49,394 nt of DNA from CAINVV01 sp037129695. GTDB taxonomy: Bacteria > Bacteroidota > Bacteroidia > Bacteroidales > Prolixibacteraceae. The stretch lies in the NCBI GenBank assembly GCA_037129695.1, contig JBAXUL010000013.1:1-49394 (forward strand), given 5' to 3'. This document shows, one piece after another, positions 27,163-35,648 of the stretch. Each line of letters starts with the position of its first letter. Positions within the stretch are counted from its first letter, which is position 1. Below the pieces are notes generated by a model. The model worked only from the letters and a program-made list of their open reading frames with translations. It had not been told where the DNA came from and made no database searches. A program made the position numbers and the translations under genes.

Positions 27163-29181
27163 ATGCTAAAAAAATTCCTTTTGCCCCTGATCCTGATTCA
27201 CCTCTCAGTTGCCGGACTATTGGCTCAGCCCGATTTTATTGGTTCGACAAAGGATCTTTCCAAAACGAAACGGACTCATCCATATCTGTTTTTTGACGAA
27301 GCAGAAAAGCAAAAAATGCTGATCAGAATCAAGGCGTCGCAAACCGAATCTGAAGTTTTTGAGAAAATTCTATGGGAAGGAAGGAAATATCTGTTTGCAC
27401 CAGAGGATAAGAAAATTCCGGAAAAGAACATCCATACCCGATTCTCCGGCGAGGATGAATACCGGAAATACATGACCTGGAACAGCGACGGGGCAATGAC
27501 ATTGGCATTTTTATACCAAATGACCGGAGATGAGGCATATGCAAAAAAGGCTTACGAATACGCTGAAAACATCTGCAATCTTGATTCATGGATCAACAGG
27601 GCCCATTATTTTGAAATTATTTATTCCCGGGTCTGGCCTTTTAATGTGAAAGATGACCAGGTGGTGTTTTCCTATGATATCACCGCCAGTCAGTACGCAA
27701 AAAATCTTGCCATCGTTTATGACTGGATTTATAACGGGATGACGCGCTACCAGCAGGACCGGATCAGAGGGGCACTTCTGGAGAGAGCCATCACACTAAC
27801 CCGGGGAAACTATGAATACTTCTGGTGGGCGACAGCCTATAAGTGCAACTGGTCGGCCATCTGTCATTCCAGTTTGGGGATTACCGCCCTTGCACTCCTG
27901 AATGAAGACCCCCGGCTGACGGATGTCGTAGCACGTTCGTATGAAGGTGTTTGGAATGTCTATGAAAATCTGGGAGAAAATGGGGGTTGGCAGGAAGGCC
28001 GGGGATATTGGGCTTTCGCCATGGACCAGAGTGTCTTTTTCGATGAAGCACTCAAACGCATGACTTCCGGAAATATCAATTTATTCAAGCATAAAAAAGT
28101 AATTGCTCATCCCTGCGATTTCGCACTGTTTGGAATCACTGCAGGATTTTGCGACAGCGGAGGCGAAGCGGTGGGTGCAAGCTGGTTAATCAATAAGCTG
28201 ACAACGGAAACTGGTTCGACAGACGCCGCCTGGTACCGGAAGAATTTCATCAAATCGAAGGATGACATTTTTGACCTGATATGGCCTGTTCCGGACGTGA
28301 AACCCAAAGAGCCAACTGAATTCTCAAAATATTTCACAGGGATCGACTGGGCGGTGATGCGAAAAAATTTCGATCCTGAAAATATCACCATTGCGTGTAA
28401 AGCCGGGATGAATGATGACCCGCATCATGGACATCTCGATTGCGGCACCTTCAACCTGACCTGGATGGGACAGTCCTTCATCGGTGAGTTAAAAGGGGCA
28501 GGCTACGATGAAAAATATTTCGGGGAATTAAGATGGGAGTACCCAAAAGCCTCCAGCAAAGGACATAACCTGATACTGGTGAATGGAGAAGAACAAACTG
28601 AAGCTAAATACAAAGATCAAAAATGGAAAGAGGGCGTAGGTGGAAAAATTCTGGATTTTAAAACCAGCCAGTCATGGGATTACGTAACAATGGATCCCAC
28701 CAAAGCCTACCCCGGGAAAGAATTAAAACACTGGACACGAAGGATAATTCTCGATAAGGAGAACAACTTCACCTTGGTTTTTGACCAGGTAAGCTGTGCC
28801 GTTGGTGCCAAAATTGAAGCCAGATTTCAGCCGGGGGTCAATTTCACCCAAAAGGACAAGCAAATACTGCTGCAGTCAGAAAATTCAGCGATGGAGGTGA
28901 TTCCTTTCAGCAATGCCCCATTTGACATTCAAACCGGAAGAATACCCAATGTTTCTTTAAAGAGCAGCGAACCTTCCTCCTGGTACAAGTATTTCAGCAC
29001 CACAGTATCAGCAAAAACGGGTGACAACTTGATCGGCCACCTGTTCATCCCTGCCGGCTCCGGTAAAGTGACGGCAGAACTCAGGGAGAACGGGAAAAAG
29101 CAACAAATCATCTGCCGGGTCAATTCCAGGGAAATAACCTATGAGATTTCTGAAAACACCATCAGCAGGAGCGCAAGATGA
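27163..29181 (+). CDS. Heparinase II/III-family lyase
   Basis: A 672-residue secreted protein with the signal peptide MLKKFLLPLILIHLSVAGLLA. The N-terminal part (about 40-350) is an alpha/alpha toroid with YKCNWSAICHSSLG near residues 227-240 and QEGRGYWAFAMDQ near 280. The C-terminal beta-sheet domain has DDPHHGHLDCGTFNLTW near 417-433 and SSKGHNLILVNG near 465-476. The NW...C, EGxxYW and HHGHxDxG elements place it with heparinase-II-like lyases, as for the protein at 1429-3303, although the two sequences differ a lot. It should cleave uronate linkages by elimination. It begins the long run and its stop overlaps the next start by 4 bp (ATGA), so the two are translationally coupled. Exact PL family and substrate are unknown. 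Confidence 0.8.
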   Translation: MLKKFLLPLILIHLSVAGLLAQPDFIGSTKDLSKTKRTHPYLFFDEAEKQKMLIRIKASQTESEVFEKILWEGRKYLFAPEDKKIPEKNIHTRFSGEDEYRKYMTWNSDGAMTLAFLYQMTGDEAYAKKAYEYAENICNLDSWINRAHYFEIIYSRVWPFNVKDDQVVFSYDITASQYAKNLAIVYDWIYNGMTRYQQDRIRGALLERAITLTRGNYEYFWWATAYKCNWSAICHSSLGITALALLNEDPRLTDVVARSYEGVWNVYENLGENGGWQEGRGYWAFAMDQSVFFDEALKRMTSGNINLFKHKKVIAHPCDFALFGITAGFCDSGGEAVGASWLINKLTTETGSTDAAWYRKNFIKSKDDIFDLIWPVPDVKPKEPTEFSKYFTGIDWAVMRKNFDPENITIACKAGMNDDPHHGHLDCGTFNLTWMGQSFIGELKGAGYDEKYFGELRWEYPKASSKGHNLILVNGEEQTEAKYKDQKWKEGVGGKILDFKTSQSWDYVTMDPTKAYPGKELKHWTRRIILDKENNFTLVFDQVSCAVGAKIEARFQPGVNFTQKDKQILLQSENSAMEVIPFSNAPFDIQTGRIPNVSLKSSEPSSWYKYFSTTVSAKTGDNLIGHLFIPAGSGKVTAELRENGKKQQIICRVNSREITYEISENTISRSAR

Positions 29182-30605
29182 AAATACAACAAAAAACAAT
29201 GAACCTACCATTGCGATTCTTTGCCATTCTCCTAGCCATCGGATTGAATTGCAGCTTAAGTTATGCAAAGTCCTTCCGGATAAAATCAGTCACTGAATAC
29301 GACCGCATTTCTCAGGCTGCAGACCCGGGGGATACGGTCTGTTGGGAGAATGGTTTGTATGCAGATGTTACCTGGAACATCAACCAAAACGGATTGGTGG
29401 TGCAGGCCGAGAAATCAGGCATGGTTACCTTCACCGGTTCGTCAAGTGTCAGGATTTCTGCCGACAGGGTGATTTTTTCGGGTTTTCAATTCAAGGATGG
29501 CTCTATCAATGGAGATGTCGTTGAAGTTTCAGGAAACCGAATCCTGGTAAGGGAAATGAATATTTCGGCTTATCATTCCCACTATTTCCTTCACCTTACC
29601 TCCAAAGGGTCCTATAACACGGTTGAAAATTGCAATTTCGAGAATAAACCACCTGCCCCAGCAGGCAAGGAGGGTACTTCCATTTTTCAGGTAGCCGTGG
29701 ATTCGATTCATCCGGGAAACCACATCATCCGCTATTGTTCGTTCAAAAACCACACTGCACCCGAAAATTCCGGAGGTGATTATGGGATGGAAGCCCTTCG
29801 GATCGGTTACAGTTACCAGTCCAAATTTATCAGCCGGACGATCGTCGAATATTGCTATTTTACCCGTTGCAACGGTGATGGAGAAATCATCTCCAACAAG
29901 GCACGCGAAAACATATTCCGTTACAATACTTTTGACGGCAACAATGGCTCTCACCTTACGCTCCGCCACGGAAGAGACAATGTGGTGTATGGTAATTTCT
30001 TCCTCCATGGCGCAGGAATCCGGATCAAGGAAGGTCAGAACCTGATGGTTTACAACAATTATTTCAGCACAGGAGCCGATTTTGCCATCCGGCTCGAAAA
30101 TTACAAGGTTGACCCTCTGAAAAATATTGTCATTGCCCACAATTCATTCACCGGGTCCGGCACGATCAAGCTCGGAGGCAAAGGCGACTTTCAGCCAAAA
30201 ATGGTACGCTTTTGCAACAATCTGATTGCCAATTTAACCACATCAATTCTGAGCGATCTGACTGGTAAAGAGACGTTCGACAACAATGCAGTTCAGTCAG
30301 AATTGCCCTTGCCTTTCCCTTCAGGATTTTTCAAAACCACTACCGCATTAGAAATGAATAGCTTAGGATATCTTCAGCCCGGCAATCCTATTCCATACCC
30401 CAAAAATATTGCCACGACGTATTCCATACTTGATATACCGGACAAGGACGACGACCCGAAAATCGAATTGGATATCATGCAAAACCATCGCCCAGTGACC
30501 AAAAACAAAAAAGAGCCTGGTTGTTTTCAGTTTGGCGGAAAAGCAATGGTTCATCCTTATGCAGGCATTCAGAATACCGGTCCTGCCTATCTTCACAACA
30601 ATTGA
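29178..30605 (+). CDS. PL6-family beta-helix lyase (alginate lyase / chondroitinase B-like)
   Basis: A 475-residue secreted lyase with a signal peptide ending near residue 30 (SYAKS). Early rungs show the PL6 opening: VTEYDRISQAADPGDTVCWENGLY. The catalytic region reads CNGDGEIISNKAREN followed by NGSHLTLRHGRDNVVYGNFF. Lys241 and Arg263 correspond to the Lys/Arg base-and-acid pair of PL6, with acidic residues just before them that bind Ca2+ in many members. Single-domain length is normal for PL6. Known members cut alginate (poly-mannuronate/guluronate) or dermatan sulfate. It is coupled to the preceding heparinase-like gene by a 4-bp overlap and lies 12 bp before the TIM/cupin gene. An alternative start at 29199 (MNLPLRFF) would leave the same mature protein. 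Confidence 0.92.
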   Translation: MKIQQKTMNLPLRFFAILLAIGLNCSLSYAKSFRIKSVTEYDRISQAADPGDTVCWENGLYADVTWNINQNGLVVQAEKSGMVTFTGSSSVRISADRVIFSGFQFKDGSINGDVVEVSGNRILVREMNISAYHSHYFLHLTSKGSYNTVENCNFENKPPAPAGKEGTSIFQVAVDSIHPGNHIIRYCSFKNHTAPENSGGDYGMEALRIGYSYQSKFISRTIVEYCYFTRCNGDGEIISNKARENIFRYNTFDGNNGSHLTLRHGRDNVVYGNFFLHGAGIRIKEGQNLMVYNNYFSTGADFAIRLENYKVDPLKNIVIAHNSFTGSGTIKLGGKGDFQPKMVRFCNNLIANLTTSILSDLTGKETFDNNAVQSELPLPFPSGFFKTTTALEMNSLGYLQPGNPIPYPKNIATTYSILDIPDKDDDPKIELDIMQNHRPVTKNKKEPGCFQFGGKAMVHPYAGIQNTGPAYLHNN

Positions 30606-30617
30606 ATTGATTAAGCC

Positions 30618-32420
30618 ATGAGAAAAGGAAATTCATACTTCACCACCCGATCTGTCGCAAATTCAAATACCAAATCAGGGACCACTTTCCGGCTTGTCCG
30701 TTACTGCATGATTCTTAGTTTCTGTGCAGGCTTTTCCTTTGCCGGGGCGCAAACCAGAACGACGGTTCAGATCAAAGGCGAACAATTTTACATTAACCAT
30801 GAAATTACCTTAAAAGGGCAGACCCTGAACGGCGTTTCCCTCGAAGGACTACTGCCCAATTCCAGAATGGTTCAGGGGATCTTTGATGATTTGAATCCTG
30901 AAACACGCCAACTATGGAAATATCCGGATACAGGTGTATGGGATCCAAACAGAAACACCGATGAATTTGTTGCTGCCATTCCTGATTGGAGAAAACATGG
31001 CTTACTTGCATTTACCCTCAATATTCAGGGTGGAAGTCCAACTGGATATGGCAACAAAGGCTGGATAAATCCGGGTTTTCAGAAGGATGGTCAACCCATC
31101 AGGGAATATTTTGATCGACTGGAGCGAATACTGAACAAAGCCGATCAGGAGCGGATGGTGGTGATTCTTGGTCTGTTTTATTTTGGACAGGACGAACATC
31201 TTCAGGATGAAACCGCGGTAAAAAATGCAGTGACCAAAACAGTCGATTGGTTGCTTCAAAAAGGCTACCGGAATGTGATCCTTGAAATCAACAACGAATG
31301 CAATTCAAAATCCTACGATCATGCCATTCTCCAACCCGATCGAATCCATGAGCTGATCGAATTGGCCAAAAACAGGAAAGATCCAAAATCCGGCTACAGC
31401 TATTATGTTTCAACAAGTTATGGCGGGCGGCACATTCCTCATCCCAACGTGGTGAAGTCTGCCGATTTTCTGCTTCTCCATGGAAATGGCGCGGAGAATC
31501 CTGCCCTAATCACCCAAATGGCAGCCGAAACGAGGAAAGTGACAGGCTATCATCCCATGCCCATCCTGTTTAATGAGGATGATCATTATGACTTTGAAAA
31601 GCCTGTCAACAATATGGTGGCAGCATTGACAGCCGGCGTATCCTGGGGATATTTCGATTTTAGAAAAAGAGGAGAAACGCTTGCTGCGGGAGATTCAACT
31701 TTCAAGGAAGGTTACCAGAGTATCCCTGTCGACTGGGGTATCAACTCTGTCAGAAAAATGCAGTTTTTTACCTTTCTCGCTTCCATGAGTCAAAAGAACA
31801 GGAATTCTGAAGCATTTGTTAAAGGAAAAGCAAAGCCTGCTGAAATGGAAAAACTTTCGGATTCTATCTCCATTGACAATGATTATGTCAGGGTCCTCCA
31901 CAATCATGCTGCATGCACCGCAGCCGGAACTCCGGGTTTTGAAACAAGAATCATTGTCGCGCTGAATGATACAAAAATAGTAAGTGTCAGAGGCATCCTC
32001 CAACTGAAACGGGGAAAAATTGCCGCCTTCAAGGCCAATGAATCCTATCAATCACCCTCCGGTTCCTATTTTGAAGTAGCCTTCAGAAGCAATCATCCGC
32101 CCCTGTCCAAACCCGAGAGATGGCTTGAACCTGTGAAAAATACCATCATCTATGAAGATGAACAAATCAGGATATTTGAAGAAAGGCTTGCACCGGGAGA
32201 TACCCGCGAGTTACACAGCCATGCGCAAAGGGTGGTTGTGCGTTTGAACCTCGTTCAACTCACCGACCCAAGGTTTAAACCTAACGGGACGCCGGGGGGG
32301 GGCATCCAGGTTCCCAATACGGCTAAATTTGCCGAGCCCATGGTACACGTCGTCAAAAATCTGAGCACGGATACACCACTTTTTAACATTGTTATCGAAT
32401 ACAAACTAAACCAACTTTAA
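30618..32420 (+). CDS. TIM-barrel glycoside hydrolase-like protein fused to a C-terminal cupin domain
   Basis: A 600-residue exported protein with a long N-terminus; the hydrophobic segment is at about 27-43. Residues about 80-400 look like a clan-A TIM barrel: strand-4 motif VILEINNECN with Glu227, and strand-7 motif ILFNEDDH with Glu320, a typical acid/base and nucleophile pair. GVSWGYFDFRKRG lies near the barrel's end. Residues about 505-600 form a cupin: IRIFEERLAPGDTRELHSHAQRVV with His533 and His535, and a later PMVHVVKNLS His, which fits a metal site. I do not recognise a CAZy family. The cupin recalls KdgF-type uronate cupins by function rather than clear sequence. A 9-base G run lies within the cupin-coding part (32294-32302). 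Neighbours are PL6 (12 bp upstream) and DUF4380 (4 bp downstream). Confidence 0.68.
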   Translation: MRKGNSYFTTRSVANSNTKSGTTFRLVRYCMILSFCAGFSFAGAQTRTTVQIKGEQFYINHEITLKGQTLNGVSLEGLLPNSRMVQGIFDDLNPETRQLWKYPDTGVWDPNRNTDEFVAAIPDWRKHGLLAFTLNIQGGSPTGYGNKGWINPGFQKDGQPIREYFDRLERILNKADQERMVVILGLFYFGQDEHLQDETAVKNAVTKTVDWLLQKGYRNVILEINNECNSKSYDHAILQPDRIHELIELAKNRKDPKSGYSYYVSTSYGGRHIPHPNVVKSADFLLLHGNGAENPALITQMAAETRKVTGYHPMPILFNEDDHYDFEKPVNNMVAALTAGVSWGYFDFRKRGETLAAGDSTFKEGYQSIPVDWGINSVRKMQFFTFLASMSQKNRNSEAFVKGKAKPAEMEKLSDSISIDNDYVRVLHNHAACTAAGTPGFETRIIVALNDTKIVSVRGILQLKRGKIAAFKANESYQSPSGSYFEVAFRSNHPPLSKPERWLEPVKNTIIYEDEQIRIFEERLAPGDTRELHSHAQRVVVRLNLVQLTDPRFKPNGTPGGGIQVPNTAKFAEPMVHVVKNLSTDTPLFNIVIEYKLNQL

Positions 32421-32424
32421 AATC

Positions 32425-33423
32425 ATGAGCAAGCGATTGACCCTTTTGATCTGCATCGGATTGTTTTTATCCTCTCAGGGGATGGCGCAGTTTCGGGGAA
32501 CACGCACGGTCACGGAAAGAAACTATCCGAACTGCATTGAATTATCCAACGATTCAGTCCGTGTTGTCCTTGAACCCAATCTGGGAGGAAGGGTTCTTGC
32601 CTATGAGCTCAATGGCAAAAACGTTTTGTATGTCGAGGATGCGCAAGATGGAAAAATTTACGAACCGGGAAAATACATCCATCCATCGGGTGGCAGGTCT
32701 GATATAGGTCCCGAAAAAACCATCGCACCTCACCCCGCGCTCTTTTTCGGAAAATGGGAAACCCGCATTACCGGAGAGCGGGAGGCAGAAATGATCAGTC
32801 AGAAAGATACTGCCACCGGAGTGCAACTGATCCGCAAATTTAAACTGGCGAAAACAGGAAGCCGTCTTGAATTTACGCAAATCATTAAAAACACAGGCAA
32901 TTCAACCAAAAACTATTGTCACTGGAGCCGCACATTCGTGAAAGGAAGCGGTATTTCACTCCTGCCCGTCAACCCGCAAAGCCGGTATCCCAAAAAATAC
33001 ATCATGTACGGACCAGGTAACATTATGAATTTCACGCCTGAAAATGAAGGCAGTATCCGGATGCGGGAAGGAATAATGGAGATCGTGGCACCTCCTGTTC
33101 AGCCCAAAATCGTAACCGACAGCAACGAAGGGTGGCTGGCCTACATCACCAGGGACAACCAGCTATTCATCAAAAAATATCCGGTCTATCCGGGTCGCAT
33201 CTACGGTGAAATGGCTGCCAGCACAGCTTGTGTCTTTTACAGGGATATTATGTGCGAAATCGAGCCAATCGGACCAATGGAAACAATCGACCCGGGAAAA
33301 GAAGTTTCGTTCACAGAAAACTGGTATCTGTACAGTTACCCCTACCCTTCCGATAAAATTACTGATCTGAAATCCATTCTTTCCAGGATTCATCAACTTG
33401 AACCAAAAATTACGACGCATTAA
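32425..33423 (+). CDS. DUF4380-family, galactose-mutarotase-like fold protein
   Basis: A 332-residue secreted protein with the signal peptide MSKRLTLLICIGLFLSSQGMAQ. The sequence NDSVRVVLEPNLGGRVLAYELNGKNVLY (about 42-69), HPSGGRSDIGPE and HPALFFGKWE are typical of DUF4380, whose fold is that of aldose 1-epimerases. Such domains bind monosaccharides or oligosaccharides; some family members are predicted epimerases or non-catalytic sugar binders. Its position, 4 bp after the TIM/cupin gene and 4 bp before a GH67-like gene, suggests it handles products released by those proteins. The catalytic residues are not known to me, so no reaction is assigned. Confidence 0.75.
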   Translation: MSKRLTLLICIGLFLSSQGMAQFRGTRTVTERNYPNCIELSNDSVRVVLEPNLGGRVLAYELNGKNVLYVEDAQDGKIYEPGKYIHPSGGRSDIGPEKTIAPHPALFFGKWETRITGEREAEMISQKDTATGVQLIRKFKLAKTGSRLEFTQIIKNTGNSTKNYCHWSRTFVKGSGISLLPVNPQSRYPKKYIMYGPGNIMNFTPENEGSIRMREGIMEIVAPPVQPKIVTDSNEGWLAYITRDNQLFIKKYPVYPGRIYGEMAASTACVFYRDIMCEIEPIGPMETIDPGKEVSFTENWYLYSYPYPSDKITDLKSILSRIHQLEPKITTH

Positions 33424-33427
33424 TTCA

Positions 33428-35629
33428 ATGGGAAAAATAACAGTGACCACCGTCAGAATTTTGGGACTTTTTCTACTTCTCCTGTCCATGCAAGCGAAGC
33501 TTATTGCCAATGGCAAGAGAGAAGCAAAACTGCCGGAGGTGAAAATATTCTTTCAGGCAGAAAGTCCACAACAAAGTTTTGGCATGGAAAAGCTGAAGCT
33601 GGAGATGAATCTGATCCACGAAAAGAGTCCCGAACTGGCAGACATCCTCGTTCTGACTTCAAAAGTGCTAATTGACAAATTCAATTTGGCCGAAGAATTC
33701 ACCTCCATCAAGCCCGAAGGTTTTGTCATCAAAAAACTTCTCGAAAATAAAATTGCCATCATTTCTCCTGACCAGACAGGAGCCATGTATGGAATCCTTG
33801 ATGTTGCGGAACAGCTTCAGATGGGGAAGTCGGTTACCAGCATCAGCGAAAAGAAAATAAATCCGGCACTGAAGATCCGCGGTATCAAATTCAACTTACC
33901 CTGGAACTCCTACCGGACCGACGAAAGTCTTCAGCTTCACGAAGCGACCGTCAGGGATTTAAAATACTGGGAGAAATTTCTGGACATGATGGCCGAAAAC
34001 CATTTCAATGCCTTAACATTGTGGAATCTGCATCCTTTCTCCTATATGATCAGGGCTAAAAGTTTTCCCGATGCATGCCCTTACAATGACTCAGAACTGA
34101 AAGATTGGCAGAAATTCTGGCATGGATTGTTCAAACTTGCGGCCGACAGAGGGATCAAAACCTATGTATTTAACTGGAATATCATGGTTTCAGATGCATT
34201 TGCAAAGAAATACCATCTGGCCGAATATTGCCTCGATGATTACCCGGGGAAAAACTTCATTGGAAAAGGGGATTATTCTCCGGTCATTCAACTATATACC
34301 AGGGAAAGTATCCGCCAATTGATAGAGGAGTATCCTGAACTTACCGGGATCGGCGTCAGCCAGAATGAACGGATGGAGGGAGTTGATGAGCAGCACTGGC
34401 AGGACTGGATTGTGGATACCTATTTTGATGAGATAAAAAATGCGGGAAGAAACCTCGAATTCATCATCCGCGCCCACACCCATCCGGCCCCTGAAATGAC
34501 CAGAAAGGCTGTGGAAGAAAATGCCTCCAAACTCGGAACAGTATATGTCGATGTGAAGTTCAACTGGTCACATGGTCACGCAACTCCCGATCTGATGTAC
34601 ATCCATGGAGGATCCAGGTCCAAATCGCTTTGGGATCCGCTTCCGAAAAACTACAAAATGATTTACACCATCCGGAATGAAGACTTCTTCGTGCTACGGT
34701 GGGGTGAACCGGATTTTGTCAGGGAATTGATCCACAAGAATACGCAGGAATTTGTAGGCGGATATTTGATCGGCTCCGAGACCTATATCCCCGCGAAAGA
34801 ATACATCACCAAACCCGGGAAATACCTGACCTGGAAATATGCATTCGAGAAACAATGGCTTTTCTACCAGGTGTGGGGCAGGTTGATGTACAACCCGGAA
34901 ACGAAGGATGAAATCTTCGCCCACAGTTTCAATCATAAGTATGACATTTCATTCGGCAACAAACTCGTGGAAGCCCACAAACTGGCGGATAAAATGCCGC
35001 TGAAACTTGCCTCCTTTTATGCCTCGTCCTGGGATTTCACGCTCTATTCGGAGGGATTTTTGGCCAATGCGCCCTCTTCTCTCAAATGCCTCTACGACGG
35101 TATTTCACCCTTCATCTCTGTCAATGAAATTATTGGAACCGTAACGCTCGACACCACCCTCATCTCCATCAAGGACTTTGTTTCCGGAAAATATAAGAAC
35201 TCAGGTAAAATTACTCCGTTGCAACTGGCCGCTGAACTGAGAGCAAACGGTGAAAAAGCGCTGAAATTGCTCGGAAAAATGGAGACCAAGAATCCAACGT
35301 TAATTCACGAAATCGATGACATCAAAACCTGGAGCTACCTCAGCCTCTATTTTAGCGAGAAACTGAAAGGAGGCACGGCGCTGCAACAATTCAGAACGTC
35401 GGGGGATCAACATAAACAGGCTGAAAGTATCCGGCACCTCGAATCTGCGCTGGGCTACTGGGAAGAGGTGGTTACCCTTACCGGGAAATACATGGACGAT
35501 ATCTCCTTGGTACATTTGAACAAAAAATACGTGGATAGTGGAAATTCCAGACCATTGGCCAGATTTTCATGGGCCAATTTGCTGGGCGAAGTCAAATATG
35601 ATATTGAGATTGCTAAAAAAGGAAACTAA
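33428..35629 (+). CDS. GH67-like glycoside hydrolase (putative alpha-glucuronidase-type)
   Basis: A 733-residue protein. The start at 33428 gives the signal peptide MGKITVTTVRILGLFLLLLS and follows the previous stop by 4 bp; the in-frame ATG at 33398 would overlap the DUF4380 gene. Residues about 30-135 look like the N-terminal sandwich of GH67/GH20-type enzymes (IISPDQTGAMYGILDVAEQL). A TIM barrel follows from about 140 to 470: KIRGIKFNLPWNSYR, HFNALTLWNLHPF, GIGVSQNERMEG with Glu314, and YTIRNEDFF with Glu418. A helical C-terminal part ends the chain. GH67 enzymes remove 4-O-methylglucuronate; GH20, GH84 and GH115 share similar N-terminal domains, so only a distant relation is claimed. Release of a non-reducing uronic acid would suit the locus. 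Confidence 0.62.
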   Translation: MGKITVTTVRILGLFLLLLSMQAKLIANGKREAKLPEVKIFFQAESPQQSFGMEKLKLEMNLIHEKSPELADILVLTSKVLIDKFNLAEEFTSIKPEGFVIKKLLENKIAIISPDQTGAMYGILDVAEQLQMGKSVTSISEKKINPALKIRGIKFNLPWNSYRTDESLQLHEATVRDLKYWEKFLDMMAENHFNALTLWNLHPFSYMIRAKSFPDACPYNDSELKDWQKFWHGLFKLAADRGIKTYVFNWNIMVSDAFAKKYHLAEYCLDDYPGKNFIGKGDYSPVIQLYTRESIRQLIEEYPELTGIGVSQNERMEGVDEQHWQDWIVDTYFDEIKNAGRNLEFIIRAHTHPAPEMTRKAVEENASKLGTVYVDVKFNWSHGHATPDLMYIHGGSRSKSLWDPLPKNYKMIYTIRNEDFFVLRWGEPDFVRELIHKNTQEFVGGYLIGSETYIPAKEYITKPGKYLTWKYAFEKQWLFYQVWGRLMYNPETKDEIFAHSFNHKYDISFGNKLVEAHKLADKMPLKLASFYASSWDFTLYSEGFLANAPSSLKCLYDGISPFISVNEIIGTVTLDTTLISIKDFVSGKYKNSGKITPLQLAAELRANGEKALKLLGKMETKNPTLIHEIDDIKTWSYLSLYFSEKLKGGTALQQFRTSGDQHKQAESIRHLESALGYWEEVVTLTGKYMDDISLVHLNKKYVDSGNSRPLARFSWANLLGEVKYDIEIAKKGN

Positions 35630-35648
35630 ATAACTGAATTACAAACAC

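Noticed and set aside
29529..30140. Minus-strand open frame of 203 codons
   Set aside because: It overlaps the well-supported PL6 gene in full and has no own motif.
33398..33427. Extended start for the GH67-like gene
   Set aside because: It overlaps the DUF4380 gene, and the signal peptide begins at 33428.
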